Shown: piece by piece, positions 38,039 through 46,702 of the stretch
Numbering within the stretch: the first letter of the stretch is position 1
How the letters are laid out: each line of letters opens with the position of its first letter
Position numbers and translations under genes: made by a program
The notes under the pieces: model-generated
What the model was told of the DNA's origin: nothing
The model's input: the letters and a program-made list of their open reading frames with translations, nothing else
Databases searched by the model: none
Assembly: GCA_964391195.1 (NCBI GenBank)
Contig: CAYMLG010000018.1
Coordinates: 9,166-73,165, forward strand
DNA length: 64,000 bases
DNA from: JAAYXE01 sp964391195
GTDB taxonomy: Bacteria; Chloroflexota; Anaerolineae; Anaerolineales; UBA4823
Direction: 5' to 3'

Positions 38039-38731
38039 ATGTCCCAACCCTGGTACCCTCCCCAAAAACCAGCCGAAGTCGCCGAATCGCGCTTGATCGA
38101 CGCCATCCTCGATGGCCGGTTCCCCATCGGCTCCTCCCTCCCCGCCGAGCGCGAGCTGGCCGAGCAGATCGGCGTCACCCGCCCAACCCTGCGCGAAGCC
38201 CTACAGCGCCTGGCTCGGGACGGCTGGATCGAAATTCGCCAGGGCCGCCCAACCCGGGTCCGCAATTACTGGCAGGAAGGCAACCTCGGCGTGCTTGGTG
38301 CGATCGTCCGCCAGTCCATCCATCTGCCCGAAGACTTCGTCTCCAACCTGCTCGCCGTGCGCCTGCTCCTGGCGCCGGCCTACACCCGCCTGGCGCTCGA
38401 ACGCCAGGCCCCGGCGGTCGCCAGCCTGCTCTCCACTTATCCCCAGCTCCCCGACGAGCCGGAGGCCTTCGCTTCCGCCGACTGGGACCTCCATCACACT
38501 CTGACCGTCGCCTCCGGAAACCCGATCTTCACCCTGATCCTGAACGGCTTCTGTGATTTCTACCAGACGATGGCCGTACGCTATTTTTCGCAGTCCAGCT
38601 CGCGCAACACCTCGCGGGCTTACTACACCCAACTGCTTCAGGCGGCCCGCATCCCGGACCCGGTGGTTGCCGAAGAGCTCACTCGCGTGGTGATGGAGAA
38701 CAGCATCCGCCTGTGGGAATCGGCCCAGTAG
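38039..38731 (+). CDS. fadR: FadR-like acyl-CoA-responsive GntR regulator
   Basis: A 230-residue regulator with strong resemblance to E. coli FadR (239 residues). The winged helix includes LPAERELAEQIGVTRPTLRE and QRLARDGWIEI; DNA-contacting residues of FadR are kept (Arg38, Thr47, Arg48, Thr50, Arg52) while the wing His is Gln68. The C-terminal domain has ASGNPIFTLILNGFCDFYQ, as in the acyl-CoA-binding FadR_C domain rather than the generic FCD domain. A FadR operator lies on its promoter. The next genes (flavoprotein, glpD, FGGY kinase) concern glycerolipid metabolism, which fits a lipid-responsive regulator. The family is best known from gammaproteobacteria; its presence here may reflect transfer or an underappreciated distribution. 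Confidence 0.85.
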   Translation: MSQPWYPPQKPAEVAESRLIDAILDGRFPIGSSLPAERELAEQIGVTRPTLREALQRLARDGWIEIRQGRPTRVRNYWQEGNLGVLGAIVRQSIHLPEDFVSNLLAVRLLLAPAYTRLALERQAPAVASLLSTYPQLPDEPEAFASADWDLHHTLTVASGNPIFTLILNGFCDFYQTMAVRYFSQSSSRNTSRAYYTQLLQAARIPDPVVAEELTRVVMENSIRLWESAQ

Positions 38732-39222
38732 CCGGGGCCGGACGCCATGTAAGTCCTTTTGACGGTGGGAAACAAACCGGATACACAGCCCTATTTTTAA
38801 CGGTACACACAAATCGGTATCCAGCAGCAGCCTCGTGAGCGGCCCGCAGCCAGCCTGAAACATTCTTAATCATCAGGGTGGGTCGCGGGCTGCCAAACGC
38901 CGAGACTGCCAGATGAGAGGGAGCACAATACAAGACCGGCGCCGGACGCCCGAGGTGAGTGCGGACGCCGGTCCATATGGCCAGGTTCGGCGAGCCAGGC
39001 TGGTTATGTACAGGTCTACTCAATAAGCAGTCATATGCTATGAGCAGCTCGGCTATGCGCATCAGCCGCTTATCTGAGCCCGGCGAGATAGGAAAACCAG
39101 GCCCCTATCAGCCGCCGCAGGAGGGGTTACAGCCCCGGAAAGCAGACCTGCGGCTTGAGGTAGAGCCTGAGGCAGAGCCTGACGCGGAGATCGCAGCAGA
39201 CAATTACGCCCGGAGGTGAAGC
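38732..39222. other. Intergenic region between fadR and the flavoprotein gene
   Basis: A gap of 491 bp. It contains GACCGGCG (38934-38941) complementary to CGCCGGTC (38966-38973) and internal copies of CGGACGCC, giving a possible structured leader or terminator. No FadR-like operator was seen here on inspection. A short frame at 38959-39219 has no ribosome site and a biased composition, so I do not call a gene. Confidence 0.4.
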
Positions 39223-40836
39223 ATGCGCCGTTGGAACGGATGGGGAGATGAAGGCACAGATTACCCGCTGCCGGAGGCCGCCGCACTGTACCTGCAGACG
39301 GTGGTTGGACCCGGGCGGACCTCGCCCGATGCGGCCCTGGAAGACTGCCTGAAGCAGGCCCCCGCCTCCCGCCTGCCCGCTCACCCCCTGGTGGACACCA
39401 CAGAACGGGAGCGGCTGCTCCACGCCCGGGGCCAGAGCCTGCCGGACTGGATCGCCCTGCGCAGCGGGCAGCTCGGTCCCCTACCAGACGGGGTGGCTTA
39501 CCCGGTAGACGAGGCCCAGGTGCGGGCGCTGATCGACTACGCGCGACAGGTCGGGGCGCGGCTGATCCCTTACGGCGGCGGCACCAGCGTGGTCGGCCAT
39601 ATCAACCCCCCGGGCGGGCCGCAGCCCGTGCTGACCGTGGATCTTTCCCGCTTCGACCGCCTGCTCGACTTGGACGAGACCAGCCGCCTGGCCGTCTTTG
39701 GCGCCGGAGTCGCCGGGCCCTCCCTGGAAGCTCAACTCAACCAGCGAGGCTACACCCTGGGCCATTTCCCCCAGTCCTTCGAACTCTCCACCCTCGGCGG
39801 CTGGATCGCCTCTCGCTCCAGCGGGCAGCAGTCCTACTATTACGGCCGCATCGAGGACCTGTTCGCCGGTGGACACATGGAAACCCCGTCCGGCCCCCTC
39901 GCGCTTCCGCCCCTCCCCGCCAGCGCCGCCGGACCGGACCTGCGCCAACTGGTGCTCGGCAGCGAGGGCCGGCTCGGGCTGATCACCCGGGCGGTGGTCC
40001 GCATCCGCCCTTTGCCCGAAGTGGATGCCTTCTACGGCGTATTCTTCCCCGACTGGGAGGCCGGGGCGGCCGCCGTGCGGGCCCTGGCGCAGGAACGAGT
40101 GGCCCTGTCGATGATCCGCCTGAGCAACGCCCGGGAGACGGAGACCACCCTGGCCCTGTCCGGCAAAGAGCGCCTGGTCGCCTGGGCCGACCGCGGCCTG
40201 GGATTGCTGGGCTACGGGCCGGAGCGCTGCCTGCTGGTGTTTGGCGTCACCGGAAGTCGCCGGGCGGCCCGTAGCGCTTATGGCCAGGCGGTGGAGATCA
40301 TCCGCGCCCATCGCGGGCTGCTCACCGGCACAATGATCGGCCGCATGTGGCGCAAATCCCGCTTCCTCACCCCCTACTTGCGGAACACCCTGTGGGAAAT
40401 CGGTTATGCCCTCGACACCCTGGAGACCGCCGTCCCCTGGAACCGGGTGCTGGACGCTGGCCGGGCCATCCAGGATGCGCTGAGCAGCACCGCCGAGAAC
40501 CTGGGAAAACGGCTGCTGGTCTTCGCCCACCTGTCCCACGTGTACCGCGATGGGGCCAGCATCTACGTCACCTATCTCTTCCCCCGCGAGCCATCCCCCG
40601 AGGCCACCCTGGCCTTTTGGCAGGCGCTGAAAGCCGCCGCCAGCCAGGTGGTCGTGGCCCAGGGCGGGACAATCAGCCACCAGCACGGGGTCGGCTGTGA
40701 CCACGCTCCCTACCTGGCTAAGGAGAAAGGCGCGTTGGGCATCCGGCTGCTGCGTTCGGCGACGGCCACCCTGGATCCGGAGGGGCTGCTCAACCCGGGG
40801 AAGCTGCTCCCGGATGAGGAGAACAGCCCGGCGTGA
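39223..40836 (+). CDS. FAD-binding oxidase, alkylglycerone-phosphate synthase-like
   Basis: A 537-residue VAO/GlcD-type flavoprotein. The N-terminal RRWNGWGDEG is typical of alkyldihydroxyacetone-phosphate synthase (AGPS). The FAD loop PYGGGTSVVGH is at 117-126, GHFPQSFELSTLGGWIASRSSGQQS matches the AGPS substrate region in part, and ISHQHGVG (His486, Gln487, His488) replaces the AGPS triple His. AGPS makes the ether bond of ether lipids from acyl-DHAP and a fatty alcohol; bacterial relatives may instead oxidise glycerol-phosphate-like or 2-hydroxy acids. GGAGGTGAAGC precedes ATG 39223. It heads a run with glpD and an FGGY kinase, so a DHAP/glycerol-phosphate substrate is likely. Confidence 0.8.
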   Translation: MRRWNGWGDEGTDYPLPEAAALYLQTVVGPGRTSPDAALEDCLKQAPASRLPAHPLVDTTERERLLHARGQSLPDWIALRSGQLGPLPDGVAYPVDEAQVRALIDYARQVGARLIPYGGGTSVVGHINPPGGPQPVLTVDLSRFDRLLDLDETSRLAVFGAGVAGPSLEAQLNQRGYTLGHFPQSFELSTLGGWIASRSSGQQSYYYGRIEDLFAGGHMETPSGPLALPPLPASAAGPDLRQLVLGSEGRLGLITRAVVRIRPLPEVDAFYGVFFPDWEAGAAAVRALAQERVALSMIRLSNARETETTLALSGKERLVAWADRGLGLLGYGPERCLLVFGVTGSRRAARSAYGQAVEIIRAHRGLLTGTMIGRMWRKSRFLTPYLRNTLWEIGYALDTLETAVPWNRVLDAGRAIQDALSSTAENLGKRLLVFAHLSHVYRDGASIYVTYLFPREPSPEATLAFWQALKAAASQVVVAQGGTISHQHGVGCDHAPYLAKEKGALGIRLLRSATATLDPEGLLNPGKLLPDEENSPA

Positions 40837-40869
40837 GGCCATCATCTCACCTGGATAAGGCGGTGTGTT

Positions 40870-42513
40870 GTGACAGACACAAGGCATAGCATGTTGTGGA
40901 CAAAAGGTTGGCGTGACCGCCTCTGGTCCGCCCTGGATCAGCCCTGGGATTTGATCGTGATCGGCGGGGGCATCACCGGGGCCGGCATCCTGCGCGAAGC
41001 CGCGCGCATGGGCCTGCGCACCCTGCTGGTGGAGGCCCACGATTTCGCTGCAGGGACCTCCAGCCGGTCATCGAAACTGGTGCACGGGGGCTTCCGTTAC
41101 CTGAAGAACTACCAGATCAAACTGACCTTTGAATCGGTGCGCGAGCGGGAGCGGCTCATCAAAGAAGCCCGCGGCCTGGTCAACCCCCTTGGATTTCTCT
41201 ATCCGGTGATGCGAGGGGATAAGACCCCCGGATGGGTGGTGGGCCTGGGGTTGATCGCCTACGACCTGCTGGCCCTGAAATGGGGACACCGCTATTACGA
41301 TTCCTATGATATCCGCGAGCTGTGCCCGCCGCTCACCAACCCCAGGCTGCGCGGCGGCTACCGCTTCTTCGACGCCCAGACCGATGACGCCCGCCTGGTG
41401 CTGCGCGTGCTGGGCGAGGGCGTGCGCCTGGGCGGGCTGGCCCTCAATTACGCCCGTGCCACATCCCTGCTGCGGCTGCAGTCCGGACAGGTGTGCGGCG
41501 TCGTCCTGCAAGATGAAGCCCCCGGGCCCGACGGGAAGCCAACCGGACGCACGCAAGAAGTGCGAGCCCACCTGGTGATCAACGCCACCGGGGCCTGGGG
41601 CGACGCGCTGCGCCGCCAGGTGGGGGGTCGGGAGCGACTGCGCCGCCTGCGCGGCAGTCACCTCATTTTGCCTCAATCCCGCCTGCCCCTCACCCGGGCG
41701 GTCAGCTTCGTCCACCCTCATGATGGGCGCTTCGTCTTCGCCTTCCCCTGGGAAGGGGTCACCCTGGTGGGCACCACCGATGTGGACCACCACGAACCCC
41801 TGGGGCCAGACCCGGCGATCAGCGCGGGTGAGATCGAGTACCTGCTGGAAGGGGTGCGGCACGCCTTCCCCGACCAGGAATTGGAGCCGGGAGACATCCA
41901 GGGCACTTTTGCCGGGGTGCGCCCTGTCATCGGGACGGGGAAGAAGGACCCGTCGAAGGAGTCTCGGGAGCACGTGTTGTGGTGCGAAGACGGCCTGCTC
42001 ACCGTGGCAGGCGGTAAACTGACCACCTTCCGCCTGATGGCCCGCCAGGCCCTGCGCCTGGCCTGCGCCGCCGCCCCCCGGCTGAACGTACGCCTCGACA
42101 AAGAGCATGTGCTGGACCCGCTGCCGCCTGAATCGGCCCTGGAAGCCCCGGTCAGCCCGGCGGCGAGGCTGCGCCTGCTGGGTAGGCATGGCGCCAATAT
42201 CGAGAACTTGCTCGATGCAGCCGCCCCGGACGAATTCGAGCCCGTCCCCGGCACGCTCAACCTGTGGGCCGAGGTGCGCTGGGCCGCCCGGGCGGAGGGC
42301 GTCGTCCACCTGGACGATTTACTGCTGCGTCGCGTGCGCCTGGGATTGATCCTCCCCCAGGGCGGTCTGCCCATCTGCCCCCAGCTTCGCCCCATCTTAC
42401 AGGAAGAGTTGGGGTGGGACGATATCCGCTGGAAGCAGGAGTTCGATTCCTATGCCAGACTGTGGCGAGAGTGTTATTATTTAGGGGAGACTTGTTCAGC
42501 CGGAAATTGTTAA
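40870..42513 (+). CDS. glpD: Glycerol-3-phosphate dehydrogenase, GlpD type
   Basis: A 547-residue FAD enzyme oxidising glycerol-3-phosphate to DHAP with quinone. Motifs: VIGGGITGAGILREA, AAGTSSRSSKLVHGGFRYL, GTTDVDHHEPLGP, FAGVRPVIGTG and GGKLTTFRLMA. Length matches bacterial GlpD including its helical C-terminal domain. It is a second route besides GlpABC at the left of the window, perhaps for aerobic growth. Start is GTG 40870; ATG 40891 (MLWTKGW), with AAGG six bases upstream, is an alternative. It lies 33 bp after the flavoprotein gene and 22 bp before the kinase gene. Confidence 0.93.
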   Translation: MTDTRHSMLWTKGWRDRLWSALDQPWDLIVIGGGITGAGILREAARMGLRTLLVEAHDFAAGTSSRSSKLVHGGFRYLKNYQIKLTFESVRERERLIKEARGLVNPLGFLYPVMRGDKTPGWVVGLGLIAYDLLALKWGHRYYDSYDIRELCPPLTNPRLRGGYRFFDAQTDDARLVLRVLGEGVRLGGLALNYARATSLLRLQSGQVCGVVLQDEAPGPDGKPTGRTQEVRAHLVINATGAWGDALRRQVGGRERLRRLRGSHLILPQSRLPLTRAVSFVHPHDGRFVFAFPWEGVTLVGTTDVDHHEPLGPDPAISAGEIEYLLEGVRHAFPDQELEPGDIQGTFAGVRPVIGTGKKDPSKESREHVLWCEDGLLTVAGGKLTTFRLMARQALRLACAAAPRLNVRLDKEHVLDPLPPESALEAPVSPAARLRLLGRHGANIENLLDAAAPDEFEPVPGTLNLWAEVRWAARAEGVVHLDDLLLRRVRLGLILPQGGLPICPQLRPILQEELGWDDIRWKQEFDSYARLWRECYYLGETCSAGNC

Positions 42514-42535
42514 CGAGGGAAGCAGCCAACCGACT

Positions 42536-44089
42536 ATGCCCACCAAAGATCTCATCCTCGCCATCGACAACGGCACGCAAAGCGTCCGCGCCCTGTTGTT
42601 CGACCCACTTGGAAATCTGGTCGCCAAAGAGCGGGTTCCGGTCGAACCCTACTTCTCCCGGGCGCCCGGCCTGGCCGAGCAGCACCCCCAGGTCTTCTGG
42701 GAAGCGCTCTGCCAGGCCTGCCGCAAGCTGTGGCAGCAGCCCGGGGTAGACAAGGAGCGTGTCGCCGGGGTGGCGCTGACCGCCCAGCGCGGCACGGTGA
42801 TCAACGTCGACCGGGAGGGCAAACCCCTGCGCCCGGCGATCATCTGGCTCGACCAGCGGCGCACCGAAGGGCTGAAACCGGTCGGCGGCTTGTGGGGGTT
42901 GGCCTTTCGCCTGTCGGGGATGACCCGCACCGTGGCCTACCTGCAGGCGGAAGCGGAGGCCAACTGGATCCGCACCCACCAGCCCGAGGTATGGGCGAAC
43001 ACGTACAAGTACCTGCTGCTCTCCGGGTATCTCACCCACCGCCTGACCGGGAAATTCATCGATTCGACCGGCTGCCAGGTGGCCTATATCCCCTTCGATT
43101 ACAAACACCAGCGGTGGGCCGGCCCCCGCGATTGGAAATGGCAGGCCGTGCCCATGGACCCGGCCATGCTGGTGGATCTCAAGCCTGTGGCGGACCATTT
43201 GGGAGAGATCACCTCGCAGGCCGCCGAACAGACCGGCATCCCGGCCGGGCTGCCGCTGATCGCCGCCGCGGCCGACAAGGCTTGCGAAGTGATCGGCGCC
43301 GGCTGCCTGGACCCGCACATCGCCTGCCTGAGCTACGGCACCACGGCCACCATCAACACCACCCATCGCAAATACACCGAGGTCATCCCCCTCATCCCGC
43401 CCTACCCGGCGGCGGTCCCCCACGCCTACAGCCTGGAGATGCAGATTTACCGCGGCTACTGGATGGTCACCTGGTTCAAACACGAGTTCGGGCTGCGCGA
43501 ACAAATGCTGGCCGAAGAACGGGGCGTGGAGCCGGAAGACCTGTTCGACGAGCTGGTCTCGGCCGTACCGCCCGGCTCTGAGGGCCTGACTCTGCAGCCT
43601 TACTGGTCTCCGGGGTTGAAAGTGCCCGGCCCCGAGGCGCGCGGGGCGATCATCGGCTTTGGCGACGTGCACACCCGGGCCCATATCTACCGGGCGATCC
43701 TGGAAGGTCTTGGCTATGCGCTGCGTGAAGGCGCAGAACGCATCGGCCGCCGCAGCGGCATCCCGATCAATCAACTGCGCGTGGCCGGCGGCGGAAGCCA
43801 GAGCAACGCCGCCATGCAGCTCACCGCCAATATTTTCGGCCTGCCCGCCTCCCGCCCCCACGTGTATGAGGCCTCCGGCCTGGGCGCAGCCATCGACGCT
43901 GCCGTTGGCCTCGGCCTCCACCCGGATTTCGAAACCGCCGTGCGGGAGATGACCCGCACCGGCGACACCTTCGAACCACAGCCGGCCACAACCCGCGTGT
44001 ATGATGAACTTTACCACCGGGTCTACCGGCGCATGTACGCCCGCTTGCGTCCTCTGTACGAAGAAATCCAGTCCATCACCCGGCCATAG
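42536..44089 (+). CDS. FGGY-family kinase, probably glycerol kinase
   Basis: A 517-residue sugar/polyol kinase. The N-terminal phosphate loop LAIDNGTQSVRALLFD, ALTAQRGTVINVDREGKPL, the catalytic-region GIPAGLPLIAAAADKACE and the C-terminal VAGGGSQSNAAMQLTANIFG establish the FGGY family. The first substrate loop reads AQRGT rather than the NQRETT of classical GlpK, so substrate could be glycerol or another polyol or ketose. Position directly after glpD makes glycerol, giving glycerol-3-phosphate for GlpD, the most economical choice. Confidence 0.82.
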   Translation: MPTKDLILAIDNGTQSVRALLFDPLGNLVAKERVPVEPYFSRAPGLAEQHPQVFWEALCQACRKLWQQPGVDKERVAGVALTAQRGTVINVDREGKPLRPAIIWLDQRRTEGLKPVGGLWGLAFRLSGMTRTVAYLQAEAEANWIRTHQPEVWANTYKYLLLSGYLTHRLTGKFIDSTGCQVAYIPFDYKHQRWAGPRDWKWQAVPMDPAMLVDLKPVADHLGEITSQAAEQTGIPAGLPLIAAAADKACEVIGAGCLDPHIACLSYGTTATINTTHRKYTEVIPLIPPYPAAVPHAYSLEMQIYRGYWMVTWFKHEFGLREQMLAEERGVEPEDLFDELVSAVPPGSEGLTLQPYWSPGLKVPGPEARGAIIGFGDVHTRAHIYRAILEGLGYALREGAERIGRRSGIPINQLRVAGGGSQSNAAMQLTANIFGLPASRPHVYEASGLGAAIDAAVGLGLHPDFETAVREMTRTGDTFEPQPATTRVYDELYHRVYRRMYARLRPLYEEIQSITRP

Positions 44090-44274
44090 CTCCGATCCCG
44101 GCGGAACTCCTCGGACGCTGTCTCTTTTGATTGCGCCGGGGGTTACTTTCCTGCCTGCTTTGCGTTACAATCAACCCGGAAAGGAAGGCATTTGTCGCCC
44201 AGTGGCAGGCATTGGGTTTTCCTGTCCCACCCCGATATCCCCTGCCCAATCACAATAATGAAAAGGATACCTAC

Positions 44275-45576
44275 ATGAGCACCTGGATCATTGATGGCGG
44301 CTCCCCGCTGTGTGGAGAGATGCAGTTGAGCGGGGCGAAGAATTCGATCACCAAACTGATGGTGGTCTCGATGCTCACCCGCGAACCCTGCGTGTTCTCC
44401 AACGTCCCCCGCATCGGTGACAGCCAGATCACGCAAGAGATCTGCGAAGCGCTGGGCGCCAGGTTCACCGAATTGGGCCCGCACACCACCCAGATCCATA
44501 CCCCTGAGATCAAACAGAGCGAAATCCCGCACGAATTGGGGACCCTCAACCGCCTGGCGGTGATGATGCTGGCCCCTCTGCTGCACCGCACCGGCGAGGC
44601 CATCGTACCCATCGCCGCGGGGGGTGACCGCATCGGGCCGCGCCCGGTAGATTTTCACCTGGATGGCTACCGGAAGATGGGCGCCGAGGTGGAAATCCGC
44701 GACGAGTCGTACATTGTGCGTACCAGCGGCCTGCGCGGGGCCGAGATCACCCTGCCCTACCCCAGCGTGACCACCACCGAAAACCTGCTGCTGGCGGCCA
44801 CCCTGGCCCGCGGGCGGACGTTTATCCGCAACGCAGCCATCGAGCCGGAGATCATGGATATGGTGATGTGCCTGCAGAAGATGGGGGCCATCATCGATTA
44901 TAACGCCGACCGCACCCTGGTGATCGAAGGCGTGGAATCGCTGTACGGGGTGGAGCACGAGATTATCCCGGATCGCATCGTGGCCGCCTCGATGGCCTCG
45001 GCGGCGGTAGCCTCCAAGGGTGATATCTTCATCCGCGGCGCCCGCCAGCCGGATATGGTGACTTACCTCAACACCCTGCGCCGGGTGGGCGGCAAGTTCG
45101 ACGTGCAGAACGATGGCATCCGTTTCTATTACGATGGGCCGCTGACCCCGATCTCGTTGGAGACCAACGTGCATCCCGGCTTCATGACCGATTGGCAGCC
45201 GCCGTTCGTCGTCCTGCTCACCCAGGCGGAGGGCATGTCGGTGGTCCATGAGACGGTGTTCGAGAGCCGCTTCGGCTACGTGGCCGAATTGAACAAGATG
45301 GGCGCCGATATCGCCCTGTATGACACCTGCCTGGGCGGGATGAACTGCCGCTTCCGCTCCAGCTACTACCGCCACAGCGCGGTGATCAAGGGCCCGGCCC
45401 ACCTGCACGGCGCAAAGATCAGCGTGCCCGATCTGCGGGCCGGCTTCACGTATGTGATCGCCGCCATCCTGGCCGAAGGCCGCTCGGAGATCGAGGGCGT
45501 CGAGCACATCGAGCGCGGTTACGAAGACCTGGAGAACGAGCTGCGCAAGCTCGGCGCAAGGATCTCTTGCGCCTGA
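44275..45576 (+). CDS. murA: MurA-type enolpyruvyl transferase with Cys-to-Asp active site
   Basis: A 433-residue UDP-N-acetylglucosamine 1-carboxyvinyltransferase, first step of peptidoglycan synthesis. Fold motifs: LSGAKNSITKLM, TTTENLLLAATLA, NAAIEPEIMDM, HPGFMTDWQPPF and VFESRFGYVAELNKMGA. In the active-site loop GGDRIGPRPVDFH, Asp118 occupies the place of E. coli Cys115. That substitution in mycobacteria and chlamydiae keeps activity but blocks fosfomycin alkylation, so intrinsic resistance is predicted. ATG 44275 fits the family N-terminus and follows AAAAGGA; the frame is open upstream without similarity. Whether this is the sole MurA of the genome cannot be seen. Confidence 0.88.
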   Translation: MSTWIIDGGSPLCGEMQLSGAKNSITKLMVVSMLTREPCVFSNVPRIGDSQITQEICEALGARFTELGPHTTQIHTPEIKQSEIPHELGTLNRLAVMMLAPLLHRTGEAIVPIAAGGDRIGPRPVDFHLDGYRKMGAEVEIRDESYIVRTSGLRGAEITLPYPSVTTTENLLLAATLARGRTFIRNAAIEPEIMDMVMCLQKMGAIIDYNADRTLVIEGVESLYGVEHEIIPDRIVAASMASAAVASKGDIFIRGARQPDMVTYLNTLRRVGGKFDVQNDGIRFYYDGPLTPISLETNVHPGFMTDWQPPFVVLLTQAEGMSVVHETVFESRFGYVAELNKMGADIALYDTCLGGMNCRFRSSYYRHSAVIKGPAHLHGAKISVPDLRAGFTYVIAAILAEGRSEIEGVEHIERGYEDLENELRKLGARISCA

Positions 45577-46257
45577 GTGATGAGGGGAACTGATCCGCCT
45601 CACACTTACAGCATGGATTAACTAGGAGCATAGATGTGGAGCCGGTGGAGAAAATCTACCGGCTCCCCTGCTTTAAACCCGCAACCCCCACCCGCCAGTG
45701 GATAAATCTACCGGCTCCACCCCCCAAACCCGCTAAAGCAGGTTCAAACATACCCCACACCCCATCAACCTGCTTCAGCGGGTTTGGATTACCGGAGGCG
45801 TCGATATCAATCGATGCCGGGCGCGTGAAACCGGGCATGCAATGCTCCACCAGACCGCCAGTGGATAAATCCACCGGCTCCAACTCCATACAGGAAAAGC
45901 TTCACCACAGAGATCACAGAGAGGGAGAGTGCCGTCCACGAGTGGAACACGAATACACGAAGGTTGCCACTCGTGCGAGACACGTACCCTACAACCACCG
46001 GATGCAGGGTACGGCGGGTCGTCAAACCACCCGTAACCGAAAATCCTCACGCCGTACCCTTGATTGGCATATATGGTGTCCATGGTCACATCTTGGATCA
46101 GGGACCCCTTTTGCGATATTTTGTTTTCATGCGTGCGGTGCCGGTCGGGGCCGGGTGGTGGGTTGTGGTAAACTTGATTCTGGATATCTGTTCTAATTAC
46201 CGGCGATGCCACCGTTAGGCAATAACGCCGTCATCGAAGTAAAGAGAGGGAAACTGG
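45577..46257. repeat. Repeat-rich non-coding island B
   Basis: About 680 bp with no supportable gene. CGCCAGTGGATAAATC-ACCGGCTCCA (one variable base) occurs at 45693-45719 and 45856-45882; a related hairpin GGAGCCGGT/ACCGGCTCC lies at 45638-45666. AACCCGCTAAAGCAGGTT (45726-45743) faces the inverted AACCTGCTTCAGCGGGTT (45767-45784). The block 45767-45822 is the reverse complement of 37650-37706, and 46051-46085 matches 36659-36693, so the two islands share repeats. CTCTGTG-type motifs occur at 45900-45923 and a CGTGT-type tandem at 45942-45960. Confidence 0.8.
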
Positions 46258-46701
46258 ATGACTCGAACCGAGATCCTTGAAAAACTGCCGGCCCGGCTGA
46301 AAGAGATCGTTGAAGATTTCCAATGGGCCGAGGGACAAGAGAAGCTCGAACTATTGTTAGAATATTCCGATAACATGCCGCCGCTGCCGGAATCGTACCG
46401 GGAATCGCACGATATGCAGTTCGTGCACGAGTGCATGACCCCGGTGTACGTCCAGGGCGAAATGGTGGACGGCGGACTGCGCTTCTATTTCGACGTCCCG
46501 CCCGAATCGCCCACTGTGCGCGGTTTCGCCGCCATCCTGGGCAAAGGGCTGGACGGCTCAACCCCGGAAGAGGTGATCTCCGTCCCCGATCTGTTCTACC
46601 TGGAGATGGGACTGGCAGATGTGCTCACCCACCAACGCCTGAACGGGTTCTCCGGCATCCTGGCGAATATCAAGCGGATCGCTTACCGATACCTTAACTG
46701 A
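46258..46701 (+). CDS. sufE: Cysteine desulfuration protein SufE
   Basis: A 147-residue SufE, standard length. It takes persulfide sulfur from SufS and delivers it to the SufBCD scaffold for Fe-S cluster assembly. The acceptor cysteine is Cys59 in FVHECMTPVYV, and the C-terminal LTHQRLNGFSGILANIKR is characteristic. No sufS or sufBCD is in the window. It ends 1 bp before the ROK gene start, so they are co-transcribed. Fe-S proteins are numerous in this window (GlpABC, hydroxylase, SdhB-like). Confidence 0.92.
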   Translation: MTRTEILEKLPARLKEIVEDFQWAEGQEKLELLLEYSDNMPPLPESYRESHDMQFVHECMTPVYVQGEMVDGGLRFYFDVPPESPTVRGFAAILGKGLDGSTPEEVISVPDLFYLEMGLADVLTHQRLNGFSGILANIKRIAYRYLN

Positions 46702-46702
46702 G

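Noticed and set aside
38959..39219. Possible small gene before the AGPS-like flavoprotein
   Set aside because: No Shine-Dalgarno, low-complexity Glu/Pro tail and overlap with an inverted repeat.
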